A program made the position numbers and the translations under genes. DNA of 64,000 bases, taken from the NCBI GenBank assembly GCA_964017065.1, contig OZ024785.1, positions 4,440,588 through 4,504,587 of the forward strand. The letters run 5' to 3'. Below are positions 1-11,752 of this stretch, in pieces; position 1 is the first letter of the stretch, and each line of letters opens with the position of its first letter. The notes under the pieces are model-generated. The model made no database searches, was not told where the DNA came from, and worked only from the letters and a program-made list of their open reading frames with translations. Source of the DNA: Haliclona indistincta. Lineage: Eukaryota > Porifera > Demospongiae > Haplosclerida > Chalinidae.

Positions 1-1237
1 ACAATAGAGGTTATCATCAGGGTTATCACAACTGTGACAGAGTAGAGTAAATTATAGTGAAACACAAAGTACAGGCAGGCTACGGTCTTCACACATCAGA
101 TAAGCTCACATGAATCTGATGTGGGAATTGAATTTGTGCTTGGTTTAGCTGATGGAGACACTGTTACTGGCGACACAACCTCAGCTATAGCATAGAGTAT
201 TACAGCAAGCAGCCATGCAAATACTGTTTACATACAATTTGATGTCATCATTTGCACTGGTACTAGTGCAGAAGTTGAAAACAAGCCAGTAGATGATGAT
301 GAAACAATCAGGCTTGAACTGTCTGCCAAGCCTGTAAAAATAATAAACACATGTGTATTGCCCTTGCATAACAGTGGAAAATAAAAATTATTACTTTAAA
401 CGTGTTTTACATTCCACTAGAGAAAATCAGACATGCATGCTTGCTTACCTCCAACAGCTGGTGTATGAATTTGTATGGTTTTGAATGCCAGCTCTCCTGG
501 TCCTACTATATTGATGGGTACCACAGTGACAGTGAAGTTGTTGTCAGGATCAGGATGGTCAATGGAGTAGTACAGCATGGTAGTGTCCCCCTCTACAGAC
601 ATTGTCTCATTCTCTTCGCTGGTGGTGTTGGTGATGGTGACATTGTAGCCCAGGATGGGTACCCCCTCCAGAGTGAAGGGATGACTCCAGGAGATGAGGA
701 CAGTAGTGGAGTTGATGGAGACCACAGTGAGGTCACTGACCGACTCTAACAGACCTGCAACAGTATAATTATCATAAAGAGTCGAATCCATGATCACATT
801 ATATCCTACCTTGCACTTGCAGTAATACAGGTTCACTTTCAACTGAAGTTGGAGGTAACTCAGATGTACTAACAGCAAAGCAGGTAATGTTTGCAGTAGC
901 AGACACTATCAGACTCAGTGTTGACATGCGAATACTTAGTGTACTATTCACTACCACAGTTATTATATCAGCTCTCTCTCCTTCGTCTACTTGTTGCCCA
1001 TTTTCTCTCCAAGTGAAGCTATTAGCAACAGCAGTACAGGTGAACTCAGCCACTTCATTGATGGAGACATTGACAGCTCGTGGAGGAATAGTGATACCTG
1101 CAGTGACATCTCACTGTAGTATATTGCACTTAAAAGAGGGCAGACTTACTAGCTTCTTGTGCGACTGCGTAAGACAGCAAAATCACAAATAGATAAAAGA
1201 CAAATAAGCGAGTTTGGCTACGATCATACCACGACAT
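1..1237 (-). CDS. Gene 1: Ig-FN3 single-pass receptor, 3' end cut by window edge
   Basis: Six exons on the minus strand join in one frame: 1237-1150, 1097-810, 754-449, 331-236, 160-110 and 31-1, with phase-1 junctions throughout. Exon 1 encodes a signal peptide (MSWYDRSQ start, then a hydrophobic run to AVAQEA). Exon 2 is one Ig-like domain (residues about 30-125: FTCTAVA, W, later NITCFA). Exon 3 is an FN3-like domain (about 126-227). Exons 4 and 5 are a Ser/Thr/Pro-rich stalk, and the last visible codons are hydrophobic, probably the start of the membrane segment. The domain order matches genes 2 and 3. The start was chosen because it is the last ATG giving a clean signal peptide. The ligand is unknown; a cell-surface adhesion or recognition role is inference from domain content. 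Confidence 0.75.
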
Positions 1238-1656
1238 GTCGACACAGCAGCTAGTGTACATGCACCCTTGCGGAATCCAGAATCCATGATAATGCTTTAG
1301 CCACGCCTCCAACTTAGACTTCCTGCGCACGATTTTATGCCTGCATGTTGTCTCGTGGCTCGTGTCGATTGTCTCAGCTTTGTGAGAAACAGTGTGTACC
1401 ACAGCAAACGTTTATTTTACCGCAGCTAGCTCGGTTCTGTTCGTAGATTACTCCCAGATAACTAGAGCTCTAGTGTCCGGCGGCAATCGATCACACGGCG
1501 TTGACTATCAGGATATCTGGCAGCCAGACTATAGATCCAGCTAGCTTGAAATTGCCGTTGGAGAGTGCGCAAAGCGATTGCAACAACCACTAGACAAATA
1601 AAGGTATGCGGCATGATATAAATATCCGCAATCTATCATTCATAATGTAGGGAGCC
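1238..1656. promoter_or_regulatory. Shared divergent promoter of genes 1 and 2
   Basis: The 419 bp between the ATG of gene 1 (minus) and the ATG of gene 2 (plus) must hold both promoters. I see no strong TATA box. On the gene 2 side a 47-nt GT-AG intron (1604-1650) lies in the 5' UTR just before the ATG. The same block, with its mini-intron, recurs before gene 3 (about 7385-7598), so promoter and first exon were duplicated together. Confidence 0.5.
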
Positions 1657-4600
1657 ATGTTCAAGCTGCATTGGCTGGTGGTGATCCTTGTTTTAGCTTG
1701 TTTGTGTGGTCACTTTGCTACTGCTCAGATGGCTGGTAAGTGGATCACAGCGCAGTATGTTAATGACATGTTTGTTATGTAAATCACTTTGTTATGTAAC
1801 CTACTTGCCAACTATATTATCGTAGTACATACTACATAGGTGTGCACAATTTTTTTAACTGCAAAATACATGCACATGACCTGATCAGAGTAAAATGTAA
1901 TACAATAGCACGAAGTCCTGTTCCCCAAAAGAATACCGATTGTCCTAATGTGTATTTTCTTCATTTTAGATATCATCATCCCTCCTCGAGCTGTCAATGT
2001 CTCTGCCAATACAGTGGTTGTGTTCACCTGTACTGCTGTTGCTAACAGCATTATATGGCGTGGTAATGGACACCAGATAGATGAAGATGATGATGGAGAA
2101 ATTGTTATTACAACTCCATTACTCAATAGTACTCAAAACATACGCATGTCAACACTTGAACTACCAGTGTCTTCTACTGATGATGCTACCAACATTACTT
2201 GTACTGCTATCAGCGATTCACCATTGACTTTAATTGAAAGTGCTCCAGTACTACTGCTGGTACAAGGTAATCCATGTATTGTTGAGTGCATGCCATCATA
2301 CCAATAAATTATTATATGCAGGTCTATTAGATTCAGTCAACGACCTGACCGTGGACTCCATCAATACCACTGCTGTTCGTATCTCGTGGAATCCTCCCAT
2401 CTCTCTGGAGGGGGTACCCATCTTAAAGTACACTGTCACCATCACCAATGCTACCAGTGGAGATGATATTATAGAAACAGTGAACACTACTTTGCTGTAC
2501 CACATATTCTCCATTGATAGTCCTGATCCTGACAGTGAATTCAATGTCACAGTGATACCTATCAATATGGTTGGAGCTGGACAAGTCTCACTTGATTTCA
2601 AATGTATGTATACACCACACATTACCTTATTAGGTCAATACAGGTAGCAGATGGCACTAAATAATTCTTGTCTCAGTGCTTACTGTGTGATTTTGTTATA
2701 TACACATGTACATTCTTTTATCTTACACATACACGCAGTCATTAGACTATAGTAATTGTTATTTTGGAATGTATGAAATGTGTATTATTTGAGCTTGCTT
2801 TCTACTCTTTTTTATCACAATACAGTTAGTGTTAAAGAAGTGATCATTTCTTCTACTGCATCTGCTCCATCCAGTACTATTGCTAGTATTGTCATCACTA
2901 CTAGTGGTGAGTTAGTTGCCTGCTATTATAATAATAATTTATTGCACTGTTGAAATACAGTGGAACCTCTCTTAGAGGACACCTCTATAATGGACACTTA
3001 CTGAATCCCAAATATAACCCACATAACCCCTGATCAGAGGTCGCTTTCTCTATGATGGAAATTTTTGTTGGTCCCGATTGTGCTTCCGTTTTGGCTTCCT
3101 GTTTACACTCGATTAATTTACAGTATAAACGCAAACTTCTGAATCCGCAAACTCAAGTGGAAACTTTAAACATGGCAAAAACGCACGTAAATGTCCAGAA
3201 ACGGATACACGCTTTTGATGTAAGCTTCTCTTGGTATTTATACTTAACAAGAATGCTTGTAAGACTCGTGAAACGGTTATCATCAATAACAACTTGCATT
3301 CTACGCGTTGGTTCGTGCAGAGATAATGTAACTCCTACGGAGATAGGAAACAGGTAGCAACCGGACTGACACATGCGTGTTAACTGGAAGTAATGAATTA
3401 TTACAACATGAGACATCATTGCGTTATGGCAGCACAGAGAAGATGTTTTTTTGAAGAATATTTGCAAGCTAAGGTAGACACTAAAACTATATTGTCTACT
3501 GCCAAAGGTATACTGAAGGACGAGCAAAAATCTAGATATCTATTTGACACAGTTTGTTCGTGAGTCAGCAAAGTCAGCCATTCAACATGATGTTTTAGCG
3601 ACCTGTACTGACTGCGCTTATGCTTTTGGTGTACATGTATTCTAGCTAAACCAGTTAAATGCACATTATTATTATACTTCTACTCCAACAAGTATCCCTT
3701 AGAATCTGCATAACACAAGCTGTTATCATGTCTACAGTTCAGCACAGTTGTACATGTGCAATAAATGGCATCGAATTAGTCTGAGCTTTGAGCATCTCCA
3801 GTTTTATGCATGTATGAACACACTTCTCAGTACATCATTAGATATCTATAGATAAAAAAGACGCAGTTCGTGATGCTAAATATTGAAGACTGGTTCACGA
3901 ATGTGTTCACAAGTAGCCAGACATGAACACATTCGTCTGGTAAAAGTGTCAGACGACATGTTTTTTTGCCACTGCTGTCTCCATTGCAGTCTAAACAAAT
4001 TTTCAGCCGGGTAAAAACCCCATGAATAGCTTAAACATCACAAGAAACTCTAGATGCGTGAATGATCGCTTCTACATAGCTAGTACTGAGCAGCCATTAG
4101 CAAATCTGCTGACACAGCAGATAACATGCATTGTACCAGCCTACGTGACGTCATGTAATACATTTGCATTTAGTGTTTCTTATCCCTGTAGGAGTTAGAT
4201 TATCTCTTGTCCATGTGTACCAGCGAGGGCAGTTCACTCAATTGAAAATGGCACGCCCACATTCCATTAGTTGACTGACACTGGAAAAAAATAGAGTAAA
4301 GTACACAGCTAAAACGCTGCTGTTGAATCCGCAAACATTCTCCCATTTTGCCTAAAGTAAACACCGCCTTAAACCTTTGAATGAACATTTCCGTACTGAC
4401 GTCACGCAGAAAATGGCTCATTGCAGACAGTGTATTATACATGCTTTACCATAGGCATTTCATAAGTTTATTTTGGCCCTTGCACCTTGCTAACCAAGAT
4501 AGAATTTCTGTCCCATTGGTGGTGTCCAGACTATTTAGGCTTTACATGAAATACTTTTTGCTCTTTTCTAATAGCTGTACGTATAACACCAACACTAACT

Positions 4601-5089
4601 GAATCACCTACTGAAAATGATCCTTTACTACTTGGTAAGTTAACTATAAAATTGGTATCTTAACTCACATACTCCTGTAGGACCTGGTATCATTGAAGGA
4701 ATCATTGGAGGAATCATTGGAATCGTTGGAGTAGTGATTCTGATTGTGTTACTGTTGTCTCTGACTCCATTTGCTCTCGTTTGTGTTAGAATTGTATGCT
4801 TAAGAAAATACAAGAAAAATATCAAATGGGTAGTTTATGGTGAGTATGCTATCATTGCTATGTTACTTTGTTTGAAATTGCTTATTGTACAGAAAATATA
4901 ATTGAAGATCAACATAAGGTAAACAGTATGCACGCATGTACACTAAGACATTGATCTAATTATGTCATTGCTAAATTTGTACATAATTATAGCAAAGGTC
5001 TACTGCAATGAATAGACTAACTTTATGTCTACATATAGGATGATCGGATCGTCGAGTTACACAGTCACAGTGAAGTTACCAAAATGTGA
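1657..5089 (+). CDS. Gene 2: Ig-FN3 transmembrane receptor with ITIM-like tail
   Basis: Eight exons (1657-1735, 1970-2266, 2322-2603, 2826-2906, 4575-4634, 4681-4839, 4893-4918, 5039-5089) give 344 aa in a single frame. Residues 1-26 are a signal peptide ending HFATAQ. Residues 27-125 are an Ig-like domain, 126-219 an FN3-like domain and 220-266 a Ser/Thr stalk. The membrane helix is about 272-300 (IIGGIIGIVG start), followed by a basic stop-transfer stretch and a short tail ending EVTKM. The tail has VVYENI, which fits the ITIM consensus (S/I/V/L)xYxx(I/V/L). Exon boundaries match gene 3 exon for exon up to the membrane segment. A second membrane module lies downstream (5831-6227) and could be an alternative 3' end. 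Ligand unknown; an inhibitory or phosphatase-recruiting tail is inference from the motif. Confidence 0.8.
2907..4574. repeat. Long intron 4 of gene 2 filled by decayed MITEs
   Basis: At 2958 a CAGTGGAACCTCTCTTAGAG end preceded by TA begins a MITE of the family seen whole at 8532-8699; its right end is missing. From about 3080 to 4371 the sequence resembles the element at 53909-54339, with a shared TTTACAC-rich left part and a right end reading AGTAAACACCGCC. I find no coding exon in this intron. Confidence 0.5.
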
Positions 5090-5282
5090 AAGTAAACCCG
5101 TATTGAAACAATTTCTTTAATTTTGTACTCAGTAACCAAATTATGTGAAGAATTTATGAAATCGTGAAAGTAAACCTTAATTGAACAATTTTTGAACTCA
5201 GTATAATTATTAAAGTTTAATGTTACAAGTTGAACCTGATTGTACAGCGCTGTAATTGGTCTTTAGCTACACAAAAGTGGTT

Positions 5283-5548
5283 TCACACTTTGTTCCACAT
5301 TGCTGCATTCTCATACTGAGCTTCTCGTACAGAATATGCACTGTTTTGTTGTAAAGCAATACTTGTGACTCTCTGCCCATAAGCAGGATTAGCACACAGC
5401 AGAGGTACATGTGAAGAATCATCTTCTGGTGGTGGTGATACAGTGTGTACTATGGAGTATGCACTGTTCTCTTGTACTACAATACTCTTCAGTGTGACCT
5501 GCTCATAAGCAGGATTACCACTCACTGCTATCACATCCTGTGGTGGAA
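5283..5548 (-). pseudogene. Orphan cytoplasmic-tail exon with repeated NPAY/NSAY motifs
   Basis: A minus-strand acceptor at 5549-5550 opens an 88-codon reading frame that ends in a stop at 5283. The peptide has four tyrosine motifs spaced through it: NPAYEQV, NSAYSIV, NPAYGQRV and NSAYSVRE. NPxY is a known PTB-domain ligand, and SAYSIV also fits the ITIM consensus. No signal, Ig, FN3 or membrane exon in phase was found upstream on the minus strand except the Ig relic at 6938-7055. It is probably the surviving last exon of a gene-1-like receptor that once diverged from gene 3. It could still be spliced from an exon I missed. Confidence 0.5.
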
Positions 5549-5830
5549 CTAAACACACACATCATATCACTGTCAATACTGATGTAGTACTCTCCTTCTC
5601 TTGCAGCAAGCGACCACAGTTAGGCTACACAAAGTTAATCTCCTGTAGTTGAATATTAACCAGGCCTAACTAAGTAGTAGTCTCATGCCATGCAGGCTTG
5701 TTTATTTTTAAAGTTGTACATTTAAGGTCAATAAATTGACCATTAATTCTCATTTAGTGAGTTAAATCTTTTTGCTAAAGTCTAGCCGCTGACCATTAAT
5801 TTGTTCTCCGTTCTTATTATTGATCTTCAG

Positions 5831-6227
5831 GTGTGCTTGGTAGTTCTATTTCAATGTCACTATCTTATCCGTCAACTTCAACACAAACCAGTACTCTTTC
5901 TTCTACTACTAATTGTGAGTGCAGAGCATGTCGGTACTGGTATTGTAGAATTTTCTTACTTGGCGATGTGGAGACGATGGTAATGCTTTTTTGCTTCTTT
6001 AGCTAATGAATCACCTTCGCCGTCAATGATAGGACCTACTGAACTCACCATTGGTAAGGTTTTTGTTACTCTTTTTTCTTCTCTTGTGATTATTTCTTAT
6101 AGGACCTGGTGTTATTAGAGCCATCATAGTAGGAGTTGTACTTTTGTTAATTTTAATGGTGATTGTGATTGCCAGTGCCGCTATTGGTGTGAAACATCGT
6201 CGAAAAAAACGAACATACGAGTTATAG
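5831..6227 (+). CDS. Second stalk-membrane module downstream of gene 2
   Basis: Three phase-1 exons keep one frame: 5831-5914 (Ser/Thr-rich stalk), 6003-6053 (stalk) and 6103-6227. The last encodes a hydrophobic helix followed by HRRKKRTYEL and a stop. Their phases would accept the FN3 exon of gene 2 directly, so they may be mutually exclusive alternatives to gene 2 exons 4-8. No signal, Ig or FN3 exon of its own exists between 5089 and 5831. Further open pieces with splice sites lie at 6488-6607 and 6682-6703, but their phases do not join the acidic C-terminus seen in gene 3, so this tail may be decaying. Confidence 0.5.
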
Positions 6228-6937
6228 TGATATACAATGATAGTGATATTTATTGATTGATTTATAGGTATATAGTAGCAGTCTACTTGAGGTAAGCAAC
6301 TTACAGTCTACAGAGGGCTCAAGTTCGGTAAATTAATGCACAATGAGTTACCACAGGCATGTATAGCAACACGCGTCACAATAATTATGTTGTTGGTCCT
6401 GATTATCTGTGCTGCTAGTGAACATAGCATTCATTGTTAACAGTTGCTTGCTAACTTGCTTGTTACTATAATTTATTTATTTCCTAGCCTTCTGATCAAA
6501 GCTCAATTGTCTCAATCGTACAGGATCATGAGTTGCAAAGAAATCCTCCGACAATAAATACAGATTCTAATCAACAACCAGAAGGACCGCAACACAGAGC
6601 TATAGGCAATGATATGTAAGGATGACCACGAATTATTGTTGCTTAGCAATGTACAAGCAATGATAATTTCTTTGTTCTCAGGATGGACAAGCCGATCCAC
6701 TAATTACAAGAAATGAAGAGGAGGATGAAAGTAAATTTTGAGAAGAAGCTCTACAAAAAATATTCATGTCTCTATCAGCACATTCTGCAGACTACACTTT
6801 TGGCGCTATTTTTACTGACATGAAATCCTCATTAATTTTGTGGGTGTATACAGTTTGTTTTACAATCTTCAAAGTTGATGTAGCAGTATATCTACCTGTA
6901 GTCTCCAGGACTCTTGTTAAATTCATTTTTGCTTCTT

Positions 6938-7055
6938 GTGCGAATACTTAGTGCACTATTCACTATCACAGTTGGTCTCTGTCCTTTGTCTAATTTTTGT
7001 CCATTTTCTCTCCCAGTAAAGGTATTAGCAACGCCAGTACAGGTGAACTCAGCTA
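6938..7055 (-). pseudogene. Relic of an Ig exon (minus strand)
   Basis: Reading the minus strand gives AEFTCTGVANTFTGRENG and onward, clearly homologous to the Ig exon of gene 1 (AEFTCTAVANSFTWRENG) but with Trp replaced by Gly. The exon is broken at both ends. It lies on the opposite strand from gene 3, as gene 1 does from gene 2, so it marks a dead partner of gene 3. Confidence 0.6.
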
Positions 7056-7384
7056 CTAGTACTGGCGTTTATGGGAGAGTTTGGAGACAGCTACAGCTCA
7101 TGCATGCATGGAACAATAGTTAGTGATAGGCTATCTGCATGTCATTTCTGGCTTGAAATGCAGTGTGATATTATGTCTAAAAGGACAAGGTGTAGTCATG
7201 GAGAAATTATTAATTTTAACCACGCCCACTCTGCTGGTCTATGCATGCATGTGTTTGCGCGGTCGATTGTTCAATCTCAGCACAGTTTGTAAAGTAGCAA
7301 GCGTAGTGCCGTGTACTACTCCAGACGTTCCTACTACTTCTAGTTCAGTTCTGGTCATACAGAGTACTCCTTGGTAAGAGCTCT

Positions 7385-7598
7385 GGAGCCGCGGGCGGCG
7401 GTGATCGGTCACTTAATTTTGCTCAGCTGAAAGCTAGGAAGTCATATCAGGAACTCCGAACTCGGGCAGCCAGACTAGATCTAGCTTGCCGTGTAGTTGC
7501 CGTCAGAGAGCGCGCAAGACTATTGCAACCACCACCAGACAGCTGAAGGTATGTGGCGTGGTGATATTTTATATTAAAATCCACAATTGTAGGGAGCC
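7385..7598 (+). promoter_or_regulatory. Promoter and 5' UTR block of gene 3
   Basis: Alignable by eye with about 1440-1656, including GCAGCCAGACTA, the GCGCAA stretch, a 44-nt 5' UTR intron (7549-7592) and GGAGCCATG at the start codon. No clear TATA box. Confidence 0.45.
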
Positions 7599-10500
7599 AT
7601 GTTCAAGCTGCTTGTGCTGGTGATCCTTGTTTTAGTTTGTTTGTGTGGTCACTTTGCTACTGCTCAAATAGCAAGTAAGTGGATCACAGCACAGTATGTT
7701 AATGACATGTTTGTTGTGCAAATCACTTTGTTATGTAACCTACTTCTTGGCAACTGTATGTAGTACTAGGTGTACTCCCTTCGACTATTATACGATTTTT
7801 TAACCCTTTAATTACTAAATTATCCAGCTGAAATTTTAACCTCGTAAATGCTGACCACTTCTCTCGTGAATATCTCGTGTGTCTTTTGTGCTACTGGTCT
7901 CAAATTTGCGTCCTTTTACCCCAGTGAGTAGCCGCAATTGCCCACACTCAAGTCGGTCGATATGCCCCTCCCACTTCGAAAGTGAAGCCGATAAAGTGCA
8001 ACGACCTCGTCAAATTTTGTTCAAAGTTAGTACTTTGGGGCTGGCTACTGAAAAGTACACACAAATAGCAGTGGTTTTGGTGAGTGCAAAATGTAGCCCA
8101 GATCATAGAGAATGCACAAAAATGTGTTTGTGAGCACCCTGAAGCCATAAAATGTCCATATTTTCTTGGCTGCCATTTTGTTTTTCCTAAAATGTTGTGG
8201 AATTTGCACTGAAGCCATAGAAATGCCGTTGCCATAATGTTTAGCGCAGGAGGCGCGCCGAAAACCGGTCAATTTTTTGCGGTTATTTGTATTCTTCAAT
8301 TTGGCTTAATTTTGGGATATTTTAACACTTTTTGATAAAGTTATGGTGTCTGAAGTATGTATGTCGCCAAATGGCGACAATAGGGGTTAAAGGGTTAACC
8401 ATTGTAATTTTTATACGATTTTTTAACCATTGTAATTTTTAACCATTGTAAGTGTACATGCGAGCAAGTATGAAGTTACTACATGCACACATGACCTGAT
8501 CACACCACATGGAGTAAAATGTAATACAATACAGTGGAACCCCTCTTAGCGGACACCCCTCATCCAAATATAGTGGACACTTACTGAATCCCAAATATAA
8601 CTCACATAATGTATAATAAACCCTTGACCAGAGGACACCCTCTTTATAATGGATGATTTTTGTTGGTCCCGATGGTGTCCACCTTAGATAGGTTCACTGT
8701 AGCACGAAGTCCTGATTTATAAGTTCTCCTAATGACTACCGAATATCCCGTTGTAACTGTATGCATTTTTCTTCATTCTAGATATCACCATCCCTCCACA
8801 AGCTGTCAATGTCTCTGTCAATACAATGGCTGTGTTCACTTGTACTGCTGTTGCTGACACTTTTACTTGGCAAGCTAATGGACTACAAATAGACGAAGTT
8901 GAAGGAGAAATTTTTATTACAAATATAGAACTAGACTTGACACTAAACATTCGCGAGTCAACACTTGAACTAACTGTGTCTTCTACTGACAATGCTACCA
9001 ACATTACTTGTACCGCTATCAGTATATCACCATTGGCTATAAATAAAAGTGATCCAGTACTACTGCTGGTACAAGGTACGTACATGTATTATTGAATGCA
9101 TGTGCGATCATACCAATATACAGGTCTATTAGATTCAGTCAACGACCTCACTGTGGACTCCATCAATGCCACTGCTGTTCGTATCTCATGGAATCCTCCC
9201 ATCTCTCTGGAGGGAGTACCTATCTTGAAGTACACTGTCACCATCACCAATGCTAGCAGTGGAGATGAGATAGACACTGTGAACACTACTTTGCTGTACC
9301 ACATATTCTCCATTGGTAGTCCTGATCCTGACAGTGAATTCAATGTCACTGTGATACCAATCAATATGGTCGGAGCTGGACAAGTATCACTTGATTTCAA
9401 ATGTATGTAAGCACTGTAGTTACACTAAGGTCATAGCTAATACGAACAGATGTAAGCGATTTACTCTCTTACGTAGCTGTTTACTATAACAATGAGTGTA
9501 TGGCTTTTTCGAATTCTTTTCATAGGTCATTTACATGCTATTCAGTTGCGTAGTAATAAATGATGCACAGGTGGTCTAGCATCACCTTTTAATTTACCCA
9601 GTCTTTGTGAATATCATTAATTCACAAGCTGTTATTACAGGACCATGGCACAAAGCAACAATTATTTTTGCATGTTTTTCAAGGTAACCACCTCTGCAAG
9701 ACCAAGACTGCAAATTCGCGGCACAATGTACTGTAAATTGCATAATCATGAATAATTAATTAGCAAAATTTTTCGCTCGCCCACTTCTGTTACATTTGTA
9801 ACTAGTTCGAAAATATCTGCCTACGCCACTGCTATTCATTACTTTTCTTATTTTTTGCACTATACAGTTTTTGTTCAAGAAGTGATCAAGTCTTCTACTG
9901 TGTCTGCTCCATCCAGTACTGTTGCTAGTATAATTGCCGTCGTCACTGCTACCGGTAAGTTAGCTGCCTGCTAGTACTGCTGTTACTAGATATGTGATGC
10001 TATAGGTACTTTGACGCCACCAACAGAGCCAATCATTCCCACAACTGTTCCAGCTACAGTTGGTATGATACACTGTATTGAGCCTAACATTATTTTTGTT
10101 GTTTTTTTCAGTAATAATTATTGCTGTATTTGTAGTGGTGATAGTAGCACTGCTTATAATATTAGTCAGCATCGGTATTATTATAGTAGTTAGAATCAAG
10201 TCAAAGAAAGTTGGTAAGTGTATTATATTCAGTACTGACTTGTTACTGACTTTAATAATTTGAAAGTATATGATATAGAACCTTCAAATGCGATGTATAG
10301 AGCCCAAATTGTGGCAACTGATGGCGGTGAGGTGAGTTGAGATAACTCTATAATGTTGCCGACTAACTTGACTTGCTGTATGGTCTTCATTGTAGGAGGA
10401 GTATGAATCTCCCAGCCATAGACTTTTACCTCATTCATTCCTCAAAGCTGTAAGTTTTTGTACTTAGACAAACTCTTATAATTTTTATCCTTGTAAAGAC

Positions 10501-10914
10501 TACTACTGGTCCTAAAGCATTCCCCGACAAAGGTACAGAACAATACATTTTTTTATCATGCATGCTGTACTGACCTTTGTTTTCCTGTAGTTTTCTTATG
10601 GCAAGAGGTAACAAATTGTATCACTCTGATAGTCTTGTGAAGCTTATTCGTAATTAGGATCATGACCCCAACATTAGACGCTGTGCCAGCTTGACGAATA
10701 TTGTTTATGGAAGGATAGGAAATACTTTTAGGAATCAAGTAAACAGCAACAAGGTAATAGCATAAGTGATTATGCATACTTGCACACATTCTGAATATTC
10801 ATTGCACATAATATTGTAATGTGAAGCTTTGTTTAGTAGATTTATCTTTGTTTCCAGAAGGAGCAAACACAATTGTTGCTTAGTGAAGATGAAGAAGAGG
10901 ATTTAAACACATAA
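7599..10914 (+). CDS. Gene 3: Ig-FN3 transmembrane receptor with long tyrosine-bearing tail
   Basis: Twelve exons (7599-7674, 8782-9075, 9124-9402, 9868-9954, 10006-10062, 10112-10213, 10267-10331, 10396-10449, 10499-10532, 10591-10607, 10658-10753, 10858-10914) join without a break to 405 aa. Signal peptide 1-22; Ig-like domain 26-123; FN3-like domain 124-216; Ser/Thr/Pro stalk 217-264; membrane helix about 266-293. The cytoplasmic tail (about 110 aa) is split into six small exons. It carries VYDIEP, MYRAQI, EEYESP and IVYGRI (the last fits the ITIM consensus) and ends in an acidic stretch, SEDEEEDLNT. Exons 1-3 are nearly identical in plan and very close in sequence to gene 2, so the ectodomains are recent duplicates while the tails differ. 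Recruitment of SH2 proteins is inference. Confidence 0.85.
7804..8394. mobile_element. TTAA-flanked MITE in intron 1 of gene 3 (piggyBac type)
   Basis: TTAA at 7800-7803 and 8395-8398 flanks inverted ends reading CCCTTTAAT and TTAAAGGG. The interior shares a GAAGCCG-GTGC-CGACCTCG stretch with the left part of the element at 25226-27542. TTAA duplications with CCCTTT ends are hallmarks of piggyBac-group elements. No transposase is present. Confidence 0.7.
8532..8699. mobile_element. 168-bp MITE with TA duplication
   Basis: Ends CAGTGGAACCCCTC and GATAGGTTCACTG are inverted repeats flanked by TA (8530-8531, 8700-8701), as in Tc1/mariner-pogo derived MITEs. A truncated relative starts at 2958. 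Confidence 0.65.
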
Positions 10915-11752
10915 TTTATTTATTAAACTAATTATGTCGTGCACAACGTCATTATTATACTTACCACACATTCTTACTACTGACAGCATTAATTTTTAAG
11001 CATTATTTGTTTTTTATCATAATGACAAATACATCCATGTACACGTCCATGTAGAAGATCATTGTTAGGACGCATAAGCGTAAAAATTGTTGAGCAATTA
11101 TTAATTTTCTGAGGTTATTTGCTGAATTTATAAAATTTGCTGAGGTTAAAACATTTGCTAAGGTTTTGTTGTGCAGTCCTTCATTAAGTCTGAAATTATA
11201 ACACCTCCATGAAGTAGTGTTGTAATTTATGTCAAAGCAGTCGAAACGTTTTCAGTAAAAAAATCTTTGGTTGGAGTCAAAATGATAGTTTTTAATCACA
11301 CCTCTGTCGCGAAACCAAGTATATTACATTGGAGATGTCCGCTATTGGGAGTGCTTGTCAAGAGAGGTTTCACTGTATTTCAACCCATAATATCTTACAT
11401 ACATTGTGAGCGCTTGAAACAAAATAGTACAATTTATAATAACAAGCATAACGTTATTCACACAGTAGAGGCTAAAACTCTGTAGGTGTTTGTCATTCAA
11501 GTGGTGTAAGTTGCCAATTTCTAATCTTTCGCTTCCAACTTCATAGCAGAGAGATTATTTACTGTCTGACAGCAGTATAAATGGTCCTGAATACCACTAG
11601 GACTGTTAATATGCGTGACGTCACTGACCACGACGTGATTTTGTGGCGCCCACATCCGGTTAAAATTGATACTACTAAATTCAGTCTCTGCTAGCTTACT
11701 ATAACTCTCAACTCGTTGGCTCATCATCATACGTACCTCTAAGTTCTTCATC
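10915..11752. promoter_or_regulatory. Intergenic region and promoter of gene 4, with CRE-like site
   Basis: No coding exon found between the stop of gene 3 and the ATG of gene 4. A perfect TGACGTCA palindrome lies at 11616-11623, about 130 bp before the ATG, the canonical CREB/ATF site. No TATA box was seen at a suitable place. Confidence 0.35.

Noticed and set aside
402..749. 115-codon open frame opposite the FN3 exon of gene 1
   Set aside because: Antisense shadow of a well-supported exon.
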